This document shows positions 10,034 to 22,892 of a stretch of 64,000 bases of DNA, in pieces. Origin of the DNA: Phaeoceros laevis (taxonomy: Eukaryota; Anthocerotophyta; Anthocerotopsida; Notothyladales). The stretch lies in NCBI GenBank assembly GCA_049999765.1, contig JBNGIQ010008726.1:1-64000 (forward strand). The letters run 5' to 3'. Below the pieces are notes generated by a model. That model saw only the letters and a program-made list of their open reading frames with translations. It did not search any database and was not told the DNA's origin. Numbering within the stretch: position 1 is the stretch's first letter; each line of letters begins with the position of its first letter. The translations under genes were made by a program, and so were the position numbers.

Positions 10034-11325
10034 TTAAACCGGTTCGTCGTCCGTCGCACCTGTGATCTTCCCCTTGAGCTCCTCAATGTCCGCCACTAAC
10101 TCTTTCCGACTTGTCTGCACGAATTCGGCCCAGAGGTTTGGCACTTGCTTGCCTAGTTGACACCGCGTGACGCTCACCAACTCTCAAATGACATAACATA
10201 AACAACACTAGTGTCAAGAAATGCCTGTAGTACCTTGAAGAGAAGGTAACGGTAGACAAACCATCCGGTGTAACCGAGGCCGACAAGTTCCATCGCTTTC
10301 GGCAGCTGCGAATACCACAAGTGAATCAACGAAAGCACGATACAGCTCAACCGATGTAGCAAGAAACATGAGTGACTGTGTGGCCATTTCTCACCACCGG
10401 CACAGAGTTGATAGCTCCAACGATAGTCGACGATAACCAGAGCGCTACCAGAGCACCGCCTGCGTAAAGCGCCACTGTGGTTTTGTTTTCCACCTGGTCC
10501 CACTGTTGCAGTCTCTTTCATTAGCATTCAGAGACTTTAAATCCAAACAGACAAGACATTGCTGCAGGATCCGGCGAACTAAACTGTGCTTCCAAACCGA
10601 AGTGCTTAATTGCATATCCATCAAACCTTGGATTTGGCATCAGCGAAGAAGTCCTCCGCTTGCTTGGAGACATCCGGACCAGCTGATTCCTCGGTAGATG
10701 CCGCCCTCACGGAGAAACGTTTCACTCTTAACGACTCTGTAGCAGAAAGACAAATCCTGATGAGCACAATAGTGTCAAACAAGAAACAACACTCTAAACA
10801 CCGGAAAATCAAGCCCCACGGAGGGTGCTATCTGAAGTCTTAGCCTCAACCTGCTGTAAACAAAGATGTTTCAGACATACAGCATGTTAGCCCTACAGAG
10901 ACTCCGAGTTGAAGGCTCACTCCAGCTGGCTAAAAAGAAGCTGGTTGTAGCGCTACACGACTGAAGTTGCGGGGACTGGCAACCCAGATTTCTGGCAAAA
11001 CTGTAAAGAACGATGAAACCAGCGATTCTGGAAGCTCAGGCATGGCACTGGATCAAATTGCAATTGTGCCAGCGCAAAATGCCGTACAAACACTTCCTAC
11101 CATACACTCTTGCAATGCACTTCCTGCGCAGGGGAAGGAGAACAAACCAGGACTTTGAGCAGTCAGCCTGGGGAGAGCTGCTCCTCGGAAGCTCGTTGCT
11201 CTGCGGGCTGGAAGAGGGGCAAAAGAGCAGGAGGAAGTGCCTCTGCAGGAGGAGCAGGAAGTAGTGCCTCTGTTGGAGGCCGGAGTTACAGCGCAGGCTG
11301 CCGCCATGGCAGACGTGCACGCCAT
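10034..11325 (-). CDS. CURT1: CURVATURE THYLAKOID 1 (CURT1) protein, plastid
   Basis: Exons, minus strand: exon 1 from 11325 to 11121 (or 11148), then 10736-10627, 10502-10395, 10305-10234, 10114-10034. The family core is clear: WDQVENKTTVALYAGGALVA, then LWLSSTIVGAINSVPV, MELVGLGYTGWFVYRYLLFK and RKELVADIEELKGKI. It has two membrane spans with flanking amphipathic helices. CURT1 oligomers bend thylakoid membranes at grana margins. The N-terminus (MACTSAMAAACAVTPASN, Ser/Thr/Arg rich) looks like a chloroplast transit peptide. The donor of exon 1 is ambiguous: both candidates keep phase and give 182 or 191 residues. Exons 2-5 and the stop are secure. Confidence 0.92.
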
Positions 11326-12461
11326 TCCCGAAGCCTCCGACTATCCCAACCAAATTCTCGCCTTGGCTGTCGACCACCAGCCCCGATAGCTCGCGTAAGG
11401 CGGTAGCAGGAAGGCGCAAAAGTACGACGGATCAAGATGCTGTCAACCAGCGCATAATCAATACACAAAAACCTAATGTTGAGAAACGGAACAGGCAACA
11501 GGCCACATCCATCCAATTTGGAGGTGCCGGTTGGCCAGGTTATGTCTATTGATTATGGCCAGGAGAGTACGGTCGTGCCGGAGGTGAAGTGTTGGTGAGG
11601 GCGGAGGAGCTGGTTGACTCGATGGCTCCCGCGCTGTATGCTGTGCAGGTTGCCTCTTTCTCCGCGGTTTTAGCGGGGAAGGGGTCGTCAGGACGTTCCC
11701 CCCTCCCTTGGCGCTCCTTCAGGTACCGCTCGCTCCTCTGCACCGTCGGATGGCGTCGCTGCTCTCGGGTCTTCTCGGTAAGATGGAGTGCATTTTCCTG
11801 CTTTCTGACATTGGGAGGTGTTAGGATGGGTTCAGGCATAAACAAGTCGTAAATGCACAATTGTTGAGGGAATCGGGCGTCTGAGCATCCTGTGCAGCGA
11901 GCGAAAGGAGGGAGAATTGACTGTTGGTGGCTCGCTATCCGTGGAGAAGGATTTTCCGTGCCAGTTAGACAGGACTGTACCCTCTGTTTGATTGTTTGAC
12001 ATTTTTCTTTGATCCGTTTCTGACAAATAAGCTCAGTTTCTAACCTGTTTGGGACCTGCTGAATCCGCATAGTACCATAGGATGAGACCTAGGGGCAGCC
12101 ATGCGATGGCAGGTTCAACTGAAAGCTCACAGACCCTTCCTGATGGGCAGATGCATTCGTGTGGTTTGCGTTGAGAGCTGGATGTCTTCAAAGCAAACCT
12201 ACGGAATGCTTCTGTCCAGTCATGGATCGCTGCCCGAATCCAGCAGCAGGTCCTCATGTAAACACTCGCTCGCTTCCTTGTGCTACAAACTTAATCAATG
12301 ATTGTAGTCCATGCTGAAGCGAGCGAGTGTTTGGTTGCATCCACCCTTGTTCTCTGATATGGCTGCCCCGCCACGTCTGGCATTTCGAAATACAGGTGCC
12401 ATGTGATTCTGCAGGTGGCTAGCTGCAGGAAAATGATATGTTTTCTGGTTGACCGTTTCAG
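11326..12461. other. Divergent intergenic region, CURT1 / carboxypeptidase
   Basis: CURT1 is read leftwards and the carboxypeptidase rightwards, so this 1.1 kb holds both promoters and almost certainly the missing first exon of the carboxypeptidase. Of the ATG-led frames near 12101-12400, none that I tried joins in phase to the exon at 12462. I see no other gene. Confidence 0.5.
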
Positions 12462-14557
12462 GTGTGCGAGGCCTTACATGTGGAAAGCCCACAGACTAAA
12501 TCAGTAGACTTTCCTCTGGAGGCTCTGCCAACGACATCAGGGTACCTTCCTGTGAGTTCGACAAACAGGTCCCAATTGTTCTACATCTTTTATGAGGCAA
12601 CAGACCCGGGAACCTCTTTGGTCGATGCCCCTTTGTTGGTTTGGCTCAATGGAGGCCCTGGGTGCTCAAGTTTGATTGGTTGCTTCTACGAGCTTGGCCC
12701 ATGGCGTTTCAGTAAAGATGGTACTCTCCACCACAATCAGTGGGCGTGGAATCGCAGGTGCTTCTAATATTCCCCCAAGCGTTGCATTAACTAGCTGACC
12801 TAGTAACGAATGACTTTATGTACTTTGTGTAGAGCTTGTTCGAGTATCTTGTTTTTCTGGCTGCACGGGTATCTGTAAGGTATGCCTGACCATGTTAATC
12901 CTGTCGTGGACGGTTATGCAGATGTGGAGTCTTGTTTGTTGACAATCCTGTGGGAACGGGTTTCAGTATTTCGTGCTCTGATGAGGATGTTCCTAGGGAT
13001 CAGCAAGGCATCGCTGCCCATCTGCAGTATGCCCTTCAATCGTTCATAGCTGAGAACCCCACATTTGAGCTGCGACCATTGTTTCTGGCTGGAGAGAGCT
13101 ATGCTGGAAAGTATGTTCCTTCGCTTGCTTATTACCTCATAAAGCACTTGCGCTCGGGGACTCGGCAGAGTATTGGCGCCCAGCTCATGGGAATAGCTGT
13201 TGGGAATGGTCTCACACATCCACGCACTCAGGTGATCTTGTGTGGCTGGAACGTTTGGCTTTCTGCTGGTTAACTCCTGGGCTGAGTTTATGGGTTTGTT
13301 TGCCCCCTGTCTTAGGTGCTGTGTCATTCAGATGTTGTCCATGCCTTTGACCTTCTCGACCAACAACAGCGAGCACAATGTCAAAAGATGGCCGAAGAAG
13401 TTGTTGCATTCATTGACAGGTACTGTTCGCATATGTTATTCTCCGGAGAATGTTGCACTTGTCTTCATACAGAATAGATGCTACAGGTTGACAAATGGGA
13501 GCTTTAACCATGTTTCAGGGTAAATCCCGCATCTTTTCAGAAAATGCCAGTTGTTGGTGGCAAGAGAACAAAGTCTCACCATTTTGCCTCCTATCTGCAG
13601 GGAAGAGTGGCTCGAGGCTCACAAAAGCAGGACCTCCCTTATAAATTGGATAGAAGAAACTAGTGGAATTGCAACTCTTCTAGATGTTCGACGGTCTGCA
13701 AAATATCATCATCTAAAGGTTGGTGTTCACATCTGTTGACTCTTTTCAGGTCCTCTTGATTCAATGCAGAGCGTCAAAGCTCTAGCGCAGCCAAACTTAA
13801 CTGGTTACTTGGTGGACGTGTGCTGCTGTCTATTTGCAGGATGGCACAGAGTACTTGGCAAAGTGTCTGAATGCACCCAATGTAAAAGCTCTCCTGAAGG
13901 CCGATGCTGGAGTGAGTTGGGTCAGCTGTAACCAATCCATACGAAACTTGTTAGCCGAGGTCTTTCTATATCCCCACATGGCATGGCGATTAGTTTGCTT
14001 GAATAAATTATTTTAGCTCCTGTGCAACGCTTTTTTCGGAGATCTTGAGAATTCTTGGACAAACTCAAACTATGTTGAACTATGTTATTTGTGCTTGCAG
14101 GATACTATGAAAAGCTCGAAGTGGATGGTGGAGGACATTCTCAGAAAAGGTTACCCAGTTTTGCTTTTTCAAGGACAGTATGACGCCAAGGATGGTCCAG
14201 TTGGTTCTGAAGCATGGATGCGCACACTAGACTGGGAAGATGCAGAGCCATTCTGGAAGACTGAGCGATCAGTGTGGGAGATAGATGGTGAACTAGCTGG
14301 TTACTGGAGGAAGCACGAGAATCTGACCCACGTTGTCTTACGAGGGGCAGGTCATCAGGTATTCCGGGCCCTGGACATTCTTGTGATTCCTTGAGACAAA
14401 ATCTAAGTTTCTCTCCGCTCATAGTCGTACCTTGGTCATACAGGTGCCACATGACCAACCTCAAAACTCGCAGGTTATGATTGAGACATGGATTGACCAG
14501 CAATTGAGAGTTCGGGAGGAGCGTGTGGTCCTTAGCAAAAATGACCTGTTAACTTGA
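12462..14557 (+). CDS. Serine carboxypeptidase-like protein (S10 family), 5' end unresolved
   Basis: Visible exons: 12462-12757, 12922-13231, 13316-13419, 13601-13718, 13840-13959, 14101-14358, 14444-14557. All are in phase and encode 439 residues. Motifs: the substrate-binding/oxyanion region WLNGGPGCSS, the FVDNPVGTGFS block, the nucleophile in GESYAGKYVPSLAYY, the Asp region LLFQGQYDAKDGP and the catalytic His in RGAGHQVP. The start of the visible part (FPLEALPTTSGYLPV) resembles the SCPL50-like group, including the ELGPW block. Family members cleave C-terminal residues or act as acyltransferases in vacuole or secretory pathway. The first exon, with the signal peptide, is upstream of a clear acceptor (TTTCAG at 12456-12461) and was not found. 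It converges on the MED26-like gene. Confidence 0.88.
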
Positions 14558-14996
14558 TTGTAAGTAATGGCAAGACCCATTAATGTCAAATCGTGTCGAA
14601 TTGTTCACCTACCTCAACTCAGCCTGCAAATGTATGAGATCTGAAAACCGACGATGAAGCTTTACCGCATGTTTTGCCGCGCTGTCGCTCACTGCGGCGG
14701 TAAGGCACTGTGGCTTCTCTAAATTATCTACAAAAGGTACCATCTTTGAAGCAAATTGAATGCTGCAAGACGGTCAGAGGGTTCACATGGTCGACGGAGG
14801 GAGTCCGTTGCCCCATCCCCAGGTATCGTGCGTCAACTTTCGACTGCTGCAAGGACGGGTTCGACCCCACCGGGGCAACCAAATTGTCTGTGGATGCTTC
14901 CGTCTCTATTTTACACTCGGTGAGAAAAGAATGCCCTTCGAGGACCCTAGACTGGACTTCAAATGTATAAAATGGCTGATACGGTGTACCATCTCC

Positions 14997-17900
14997 CTAC
15001 CTCCTTATAGACTGGCTGCCCTTGAAAAGTTTAGGTTTCTGAGCTGCATGGGGATGCTTGGCTCTGTTAGGTCCACCCTTCGGAAGCTCATGCAAATCCA
15101 TGACTTGAACAGTTCGAGACTTCTTAACTGCATGATCCGAGGGTCAGAATCAAGACATCAACAATTGCTACTGAGACCATCAAAAGCAACAATTCAAGAC
15201 TGATCTTTATGCATAGACTTATTAACATTTTCTTGCAGTATACTATCAGCAATTCTTTGCCTCCTCTTTTGCAACATCTTCTCAATGAAAAATGCAAGAG
15301 ACTGAGTTCTCAACCAACCCGCTTCAGCTTCTTCATATCTGTCATGCAATTTTCTTTTGGCAGCTTCAAGCCTCTGAGCAATAGATATTTGTGGAGACAT
15401 GGGCCTCTGCCGACAGCAACAATGTCAAAACCTTGTCAGGATAATGCCAGAGAAGAAGAAGTACAGTGCTTCAGCGTGCATGACAGAGGGACCGGAAAAA
15501 GGACCATTGTACAACTTGGGTTACCTGTGGTTGTGCTGGTTTCACACTCTCGGCTCTGGGTTTACTTGGAAGAGCACTGACAGACCTTTGCTCAGTCTTT
15601 CTTATCACTGTATGCTCGGTTTTCTTCAGATGGTAGCCATTTGACTGTGCTCCCCTGCTTGAATCACGATCTAGAGTGCCATACCCACTGCTTGACTTGG
15701 GTTTTCCAGAGGCATTAGTGTATTCCACTTCCTCTTTCATGTAGCTAGTGTCCTTTCGACTGGATTTTGATAGTTGGGAAGGCTGCCTTCCCTCACCGTC
15801 TCTGTCTCTGGTTTCCTTCCAATCAGTACCATTACTATAAATACCCCTTTCTCTCTTCTCCCTGACCTGTATCTCAGGTTCAGGGCTGGACGATGAAGCC
15901 ATGTGATTTCGCCTTTCAACCTTTTTCTTGATTCTTGTGGACGAGTGGGGCCTGTCATCTAGTGGCTCCCCATATGCTCGATACTCCGTATCTTGACCAT
16001 TCATCTGCCCTGAGCCAGCCGCTGGAAAGAAAGCAATAGAGCACAGTATGAGGCAGTGGAGACGAATGAGAGTAGAGGAAATAGGCCACAGCCCACAATT
16101 GACTTCAACAGCACCTACAGCAACAAAAAATTGGACTACTTACAAACATCATCCTCCATATCCGCAAGAACCTGCAGCATCATGGCTGTGTGGTAAGCCT
16201 AAAGCCGTTGCCATTAAAAAAAACAACGAATGTCTACACTGTGGAGCTATGCTGGTTGATTGCATCTAGCACAACTCCTTAGCACAGTACAGGAGCCAGA
16301 CCTGATTGAAATCCATGTGACGTGCAGCTAGCAGATCACTTTCATCCAGAGGAGGGGAAGGAAGTCCATGCTCCCCATCATACATTGGCGGGGAGTCTGC
16401 ACATTGTAGGTACAACGTAATGTATCGCTCAGCTGGACAAGGGGCTGAGTATTAGATGCGAAGAATAAGTGAAGGCCTACCAGATTTGGCCAGAGATCCA
16501 GCACTCTTCATCCATACACTGGCTATTTCTTTCCAACTCCTGTTGCAACTCAGCAAGTTTAGTACACGCTTCTGACACTGTGTAGTAGAACTGAAACCAA
16601 CGTTGTACAAGGTTACCTAAGAAGTTGCTTTGAAATAGTTCGCACTAGCTTGCTAGAATGGCCCCTGAGAGGAACAACTTGCTTGCCGATCCCTGTTTGC
16701 TGCAAGAACAACCCAGCACATCGAGGAAAGTGAGATTCTGCATCATTGTTGGACACTAGATCCGGTCAGCCATCACTTCACACCCATCCATCCATCCTCA
16801 CTGGTTTATAGCAAATCCTTTCACCACTATACCCATGTGCTAATACTTTGGATCGTCAAAGCTGCTGGGCAAGTCATTCAAAACCTAGATGAAAAAGAGG
16901 AAAAGAAGATGTTCTGGAAAGTACGTCTCAGTGGCGAAGTACATTTCCAAGATCCTAACCATTGATCCCCTCAAGACCCGAAAGATCAGAGTCTGTAGAT
17001 TGGAACCTTTAAAACTTCTGTCGTGATCTGCATGTCTTCCAGTCTCTTCAGTAGGCTGTAAAGGTCATCTTCACTCTGCCAAACACCACCGTCCAAGAGA
17101 TCAGATTCTGGTGGCATTGAATTCTCATGAATGCATACATGTAGGATTGTCAATTCTCACCAAAACTCAAAGATGAAAAGATATGGAATCCATGAAGGCA
17201 GCAGCAGCAGCAGTGGAATCAAACACAATTCTTGCGCGTCATCATCACAAGCATCGACATGCTCCTTGGTGGACTAGAAACAGCACGCCCTAAACTTGCA
17301 ACACTGGAGGCCAACTCCTAGTGCCTCACGAGCCTGAGCTGAGTAGCGTCTTCAAAGTTGCTAGGCTGGATGGAAACCCTAGCTCAAAACCATGCCTAAG
17401 GAACTCACAAGCAGACTCTGTGTATTGGGGGCTAAGACTGTACAGGCTACAGCATAGTCCACTCCAATTCCTGCGAACAATCACAACACACGAAGAAATG
17501 CACAATGCCGGGATGGGGAAGGCCCAAGAAGCGTACCATGCTCTTATCCTCTAGTTTCCGTCCAATTCTGGCAATCTGGTCCATGAGCAGCCTCTCGTTC
17601 TCCAGATCCCGAGTCAGCTGCTCCGCCGTCTCGTAGTCCACTGGATCAAGCGCCTCCTTCTCCTCCCCGTCACTGCCCATATTCTCCACATCCTCCCGCT
17701 GCTGCTCCCGCGCATCTTCCTCATCACTCTCCACCTTCACCGGCTCCGGCGCCGCTTCCACCTCCGCCTCCTCGTCCTCGTCATCATCCTCGGGGCAGTA
17801 AATTCGTTGGCGGCCATGCGGCCTCCTGGCAGACACAGCAACAGGTGCCGGCTTGACATCCTCCAAGTTGCTGCTCGGCTTGGCGTCGTCGTAGCCATTA

Positions 17901-18061
17901 CTGGCCCTCCTGGCCTGGGGCAGGGCGAAGAGCTGCACCGCATAAGCATCCCTGCGGACGCGCAACTCCTCGGGATAGTCCGCGGCCGCAATCTCTAAGA
18001 GCTCAGTAATGGTGGCCCACAAGTCCTGCCCCGGCTCCTGGAAGAACTTGCGCCACTTCAT
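14997..18061 (-). CDS. MED26: MED26-like Mediator subunit with TFIIS N-terminal domain (524 aa, 9 exons)
   Basis: Exons, minus strand: 18061-17537, 17075-17007, 16699-16617, 16539-16481, 16396-16302, 16171-16144, 16021-15525, 15406-15319, 15127-14997. Every join is GT-AG and in phase, giving 524 residues. It opens with a plant MED26-type head (LWATITELLEIAAADYPEEL, RRDAYAVQLF), then an acidic stretch. The TFIIS-N/LW domain is assembled from exons 1-4 (AEQLTRDLENERLL, DDLYSLLKRLEDMQITTEVL, TGIGKQVVPLRGHSSKLVRT, WKEIASVWMK). GLPSPPLDES and the C-terminal KLEAT-like helix (LEAAKRKLHDRYEEAEA) followed by SRTVQVMDLHELPK match plant family members. It should act in the nucleus, bridging Mediator with polymerase II, TFIID or elongation factors. 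The 28-base exon 6 is unusually small but fits phase on both sides. Confidence 0.9.
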
Positions 18062-21000
18062 CCCTCCCTACCCAGAGAGCAGCCAACTAACCAGCCCACC
18101 AGCCTGCCGACGTCTATAATACACCACCACCACCACCACAGCCGACACCGTCACAGGACGCAAGCAAGCAACAGCGCACGCACCCCTTGTATGTCCGCAA
18201 AACTCAGTCCCCTTCCCGAAGAAGATCTACTGCCACCAATTCATCCAAACCCCGATCTCCCGCACAAATGCACGCAAGAAGCGGCCGGAAATCGGAAGAA
18301 GCTCCGCCCGGCCTCCCAACCATCCCAAGGGTGCATGCAGCCGCCAAAGACGCTGACATCCACCACAATTCACGCCAATTCCTCTTCCGAGGTCGCCGAC
18401 CTAAGCCACGCCCTGGGAGACGTCTCAATTGCGTCTCCGAGACTCACATTGCAAGAGGAGAGGCAATCCGCCGGCGGGAAATTGCGCGGCCGATCGCGGC
18501 GCTGGCACGCAACAGGAGGAAGAGGGGAAGCGCGAGAGAGATGGAGCTGGCGGGCGTGGTTCCTCAGGAGAAGGAGCTACGGGGGCAAGAAAATGAGGGG
18601 CCGGTAGCCATCCGCATCACAGGACGCAAGGCGGGCGACGGCAGGAGGATCGGATCGCGAGGGCAGGCTGCTGCGCGTGTTACTCCGGTGGGGGAGGAGG
18701 GCTGGGACGGGACGGGGGTTGGCTCTTGGAAAGAGAGTCTCTCTTGTGGAAAGAAAAGAAAAGATGCGGGGACCGGGGCGGGGTGTTCGCGTCGGTACCG
18801 CCTCGTGGTCGGGGTCCCCGGCTTGCTGTCCCGGCGCATGATTATATTCCGGGATCGAGGAAAGAGGTGGTGTGGGGACTGTGGAGCCCATGCGGTCCTG
18901 TCCGTGCCACGGCCTAGTCTACCTTTTTCTATTCCGAACCACCGCAACCGCTGCTGCTCCTGCGGTTGCGGTTAGAAGCTCCTCCACGCTTCTTTACCTC
19001 TTTGCTTTTGCCCTAGCTCCCTAGCTCTGGATTCTGAACCCCACAGGAAGAAGCTCCTATTATGGGACACCAGGCTGCAGCTTATCGCGGGGACGCTGCC
19101 ACTCGGCCGGTCTAAAAACTGTAGTCGTGGCACGAGCTCAAAGCTTTGCCGCTAGATAGTGAGCACCTCATCAGTCATATGAGCTGTTGGTGAGGTTGAA
19201 GAAAAATCGTCGACGCTATGTACCCGATTTCCTTGGCACCGTAGCCTGTGCACGCTTATTACGTGGAGCCCATTCTAGAATCTAAACCACCATTGCTTAT
19301 AGCAACCATCACATAGGTGCATTTTGTCATAATCAATATAGTGGCAAACTTTGAAAGACATTATTGTAAGATGCATTGATGTAAAAATGCTACTCTTTAT
19401 ATTGTACACATCTAGCCTACCCTAACATCCAATCAAAAATCTCTATACAATATGATATCCTATGTCCTACAACTAGAAACTACAATGTGCAAAGCATTCC
19501 ATGTGCTCTTGTAAGGAAGGTAGCTAGCAAATGTTACCACCATGTGACATTCAGACAAACGTGGCAATCATGGGATACAATAGTCCAGCAACTCTCCGAC
19601 AATAATACATGGTATTCTGTTGTATGGTAGTACTTATCGTGGAAGAAAATAGAGTACACTTACAACTCTCCAACCACACGAATCAACCCGTACGAAATGG
19701 GTCTACGAAATGCCTGGGGCACTGGGCAAACCGTCCAAGCGTTTGGGTATCTTAACATTGTCCTGATCTATAAAGGACATAGCATGGGTCTTGCGTTTGG
19801 CCAACCTGTCCAACCCATAGTGTTACAAGTTAGCATTAATATGGAAGTACAATGATTATGTCCTAAATGGATATGATTTGAGTACCGATGTGATGTGACT
19901 TGCTTATTTGTTTTTCTTTCATAGTGGTTTGGACAGGAAGCACAGACATGTGGCTCTCCAAACCATGCGGCTCTGTCACTGTGTAGATGCTCACACGACT
20001 TGCTTACGGCTCTGTCACTGTGCAGCTTTTTGGCTTGTGCTCTTGTGTCAGGGACACACAATCGTGCACCTTGACACTTTAACTTGAAGTTTGGGTATAA
20101 GGTACTTTGTTGTCGGATAGTTGAAAGACTAGTAGGGTGCTCACCACGATAGTGACATGTGATGGTCAACTCACTTGCATACCAGTTGCTTCAATCTAAG
20201 GTATATGTATCACTCAAAGTTGCAAATTCATGGTTTGCTTCATTCCAAGGTATATTTGTATCAGGCAAAGTTGCAAACTCATGCATCATAGGGTTTTGTA
20301 ATACATGGAGGCATCATGCTTTAATTATAATTAAGATAATTCTTATTACACAAATGCGTTGGAAAGGGCGTTTGCATGTAAGCAGGGCGCCCCGCGAGGC
20401 CATGTTCCCTCACCTTGATTCCTTGATTTGGGCAGGGGGGACCGCATGCAACCAGGGCGGGCCCATTACTTTCTGAACGGGCCAGCAACTCGCTGGTCCC
20501 TTAGGGGTTAAGGGTGAACCCTTGATGGCCCGGCACGCCACCAGATGACGCTTTTTGGCTCTTCTTGCTTTATATTTCTAGTTGCCGGGCCTAAAGGGTC
20601 AAATCAAACGCTTGGTGGTTTTCACTGGTCAAACGTGATTTAGGTAGGGGGATGTGCACATCATCCACATAGCGCGCATTTTGATTTTGATTCGCGATTC
20701 GAAAGGCATGCCGAATCGGGGGACGGATTTCCACTCCGTCTGCTGCGTATCACGCATTTTGATTCGCGATTCACCAAGCTTTGCCGAATCGAGGCACGCT
20801 TCCCGGTGCACTATTCACCTTTTTCCCACATGGCAGCTGAGCCATGCGGTGACGTAAATGAGGTGAAGTCCCCATGCCCCTGTGACGACCCCCACCACTG
20901 CCACCACCGCTGGTTGTCACTGTACTGTAGACTAAGTTACATCAGAAATGTCGAGGCTCCAGCTCCAAGCGTTAACCGTCAAAGCCTCCTGGCATCCGTC

Positions 21001-21312
21001 GTCTTCCCGGAAGCCCAGCCGGTGGACGCCTCCGAAAAGATAGCAGTGCGAGGCGGAAAGATGGGTGGAAAGGATGGCCTGCGGCTCGTGACAAAGACAC
21101 AGCAACGAGGTTAATTAATACAACCACTACTGCCTAGGCCCCAACGTCCCGCCAAGTACGTACTACCCTGCCCGGTATGGGAAACGCCTGATCGCGAGTC
21201 GTATTCCTCGAATCTTGTCTGTCCTCGTCCCGCCACCAGCCTCTTCCTCCCGCCCTGCCCTGCCCTGCCCTACGAGGCTCGCCTCCACCTCCCTCCCTGC
21301 ACCAGCTCCGCG
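18062..21312. other. Intergenic 3.2 kb with local repeats
   Basis: The left part is the GC-rich promoter side of the MED26-like gene, with a (CAC)n run near 18122-18140. Further right are short decayed duplications: the phrase GGCTCTGTCACTGTG occurs at about 19970 and 20009; an approximately 60-base pair of units around AAGGTATAT and CAAAGTTGCAAA lies at 20195-20280; and a pair sharing GCATTTTGATT and CGCGATTC with GCCGAATCG lies at 20677-20794. I see no supportable gene. Confidence 0.5.
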
Positions 21313-21759
21313 ATGATCCTGTGCCTGGTGTTTGCCAATCGGGCGGGCAACGTGCTGCTGGAGCGGTTCCATGGCCTCCCGGCCGAGGAGAGGCTGCACT
21401 GGCGCTCCTTTTTGGTGAAGCTGGGAGCGGAGAATTTGAAGGACGTGGTGCGGGAGGAGGAGCAGTTCGTGGCGTCGCACAAGTCGGTGTACATCGTCTA
21501 CACCTTGGTCGGGGACATTTGCATCTACGCCGTGGGGAAGGACGCGTACGACGAGCTGGCGCTGAGCGAGGTGGTGCACACTGTGGTGGCTGTGGTGAAG
21601 GATGTGTGCCATAAGGTGGCTCCCAGCGAGCGAGTGTTTCTAGAAAAGTACGGCAAGGTGTGCTTGTGCGTGGACGAGATTGTGGCTCAGGGGCTGCTGG
21701 AGCAGACGGACAAGGATCGCATCAGGCGGTTGGCTCGCCTCCAGCCGCTGCTGGAGTAG
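21313..21759 (+). CDS. LOLITA: LOLITA, small longin subunit of the TPLATE adaptor complex (148 aa)
   Basis: An intronless frame from ATG at 21313 gives 148 residues, the usual length. It starts MILCLVFANRAGNVLLERF and contains PAEERLHWRSFLVKLGAENL, VASHKSVYIVYTLVGDICIY and ERVFLEKYGKVCLCVDEIV, the order of the longin-fold sigma-like subunit LOLITA. In plants the TPLATE complex drives clathrin-mediated endocytosis at the plasma membrane. LOLITA is distinguished from AP sigma chains by the HWRSFL block. It sits alone on the plus strand, with a 441-base downstream segment that is duplicated elsewhere in the window. Confidence 0.92.
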   Translation: MILCLVFANRAGNVLLERFHGLPAEERLHWRSFLVKLGAENLKDVVREEEQFVASHKSVYIVYTLVGDICIYAVGKDAYDELALSEVVHTVVAVVKDVCHKVAPSERVFLEKYGKVCLCVDEIVAQGLLEQTDKDRIRRLARLQPLLE

Positions 21760-21810
21760 GTGGAAGGACGGTGGTGGCTCGGATGGGGGAAGCAATGTTT
21801 CCTGTGCAGG

Positions 21811-22251
21811 AGCGTGTATCGGTTCGCCTTTTCTTAGTTAGGTCGGATGTGAGCTAGGCATGCTCGTCACAGATGGTTGGACGCCGCAGGTATTCCTGGT
21901 TTCTGGATGGAACCTGTTTTGGAGTTTGAGAGGTATGCTGTCGTTATGGATCGGGGACTGGATCTGAACAGAGTGGGATTTCCTTGGTTGCAATGGCCAG
22001 GGATTGTGGTTTGCGAACGAGCAGGCTGTGCTGCCACAGAGTCTGGCATCTCTGTGCAATGCGGCGACTTGGGTGCAGTCTGCCAATGTTTGCACTAGTT
22101 CAGGCAAAGATGGTGCACTCTCTTTGACTGTACTCCAAGCTCATGCAGTATCACTGTCTTGGTCAGATCAGCGGAGAGTTTTAGGGCTTGTCAAACTATG
22201 ATCAATGTCAGGAACCTGCTTCAGAGTAATAACATTTTATGAACAGTTATG
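21811..22251. repeat. Dispersed direct repeat, copy A (LOLITA 3' flank)
   Basis: This 441-base segment starts 51 bases after the LOLITA stop and recurs in the same orientation at 28799-29239. Shared anchors include AGCGTGTATC at the left, GAGTTTGAGAGGTATGCTGT in the middle and TGAACAGTTATG at the right end. It likely includes the LOLITA 3' untranslated region. Confidence 0.85.
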
Positions 22252-22892
22252 AGTTGTGTTTTCCAGCAATTTCAAGACTTGGACACACTGAAATATGCTT
22301 GACAGTGAGAGCTGGACGGATAACAGATGGTAAGGTAGGGCCCGGAGGTTCCCTGCATCCTCCCTTTGGAGCAGTTGAGGTTGGTAGGGTATGCATGAGA
22401 AGGTAGGTTTCAGGTCTGACAATCCGACAGCGTTGCGCCGCGGCAGCAACTTTCCTGTAAGATGCGTGACCTGGACAGGTTTAAGCGCAGGTTATTCATC
22501 GCTGAGGAATTTTTCGGCCTCTCGGCCTGTGGACAGGATAACGGTGTTTGAATTCCGGACTTGTGCCAGTGTGTGCAGGCGCCGAGGTGATGTTGATGTT
22601 ACGGACTGTCCGAAATCCTCGGGAGAGATGACCGAGAGTTGGCCTGGGTAACTACTAGTGTACACCCGTGAGCCTCAGGATGTTTTTCCGTGCACAAGTC
22701 TGCAGATGTGGAGGGGAAGAAGGGCGCAGGATCACGACCTAAGGTGACAGAGCGTGGCTGCCGCACAAGCGCCCAGGCGGCACCGACTGCTGCCAGGTAG
22801 ACTAGTTTTCTCCAGCTGAAGCAGGTGGCAGTCAGCTTGCGTACTCTGTGGATACGTGCGGCAGGGGGACTGCAGTTGGAGGAGGAAGCGGC
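22252..22892. other. Intergenic, LOLITA to TAF7
   Basis: About 640 bases of spacer with the presumed TAF7 promoter and leader. No gene is visible. Confidence 0.5.

Noticed and set aside
12101-12301. ATG-led frame as first exon of the carboxypeptidase
   Set aside because: The donors I could find leave the wrong phase for the acceptor at 12461, and the frame lacks a convincing signal peptide.
18187-18975. A 262-codon plus-strand open frame upstream of the MED26-like gene
   Set aside because: Composition is Arg/Gly-rich and low complexity, with no recognisable motif, in a GC-rich promoter region that is open in several frames on both strands.
21321-21614. Alternative 97-codon frame overlapping LOLITA
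   Set aside because: Gly/Ala-rich shadow of the LOLITA coding frame.
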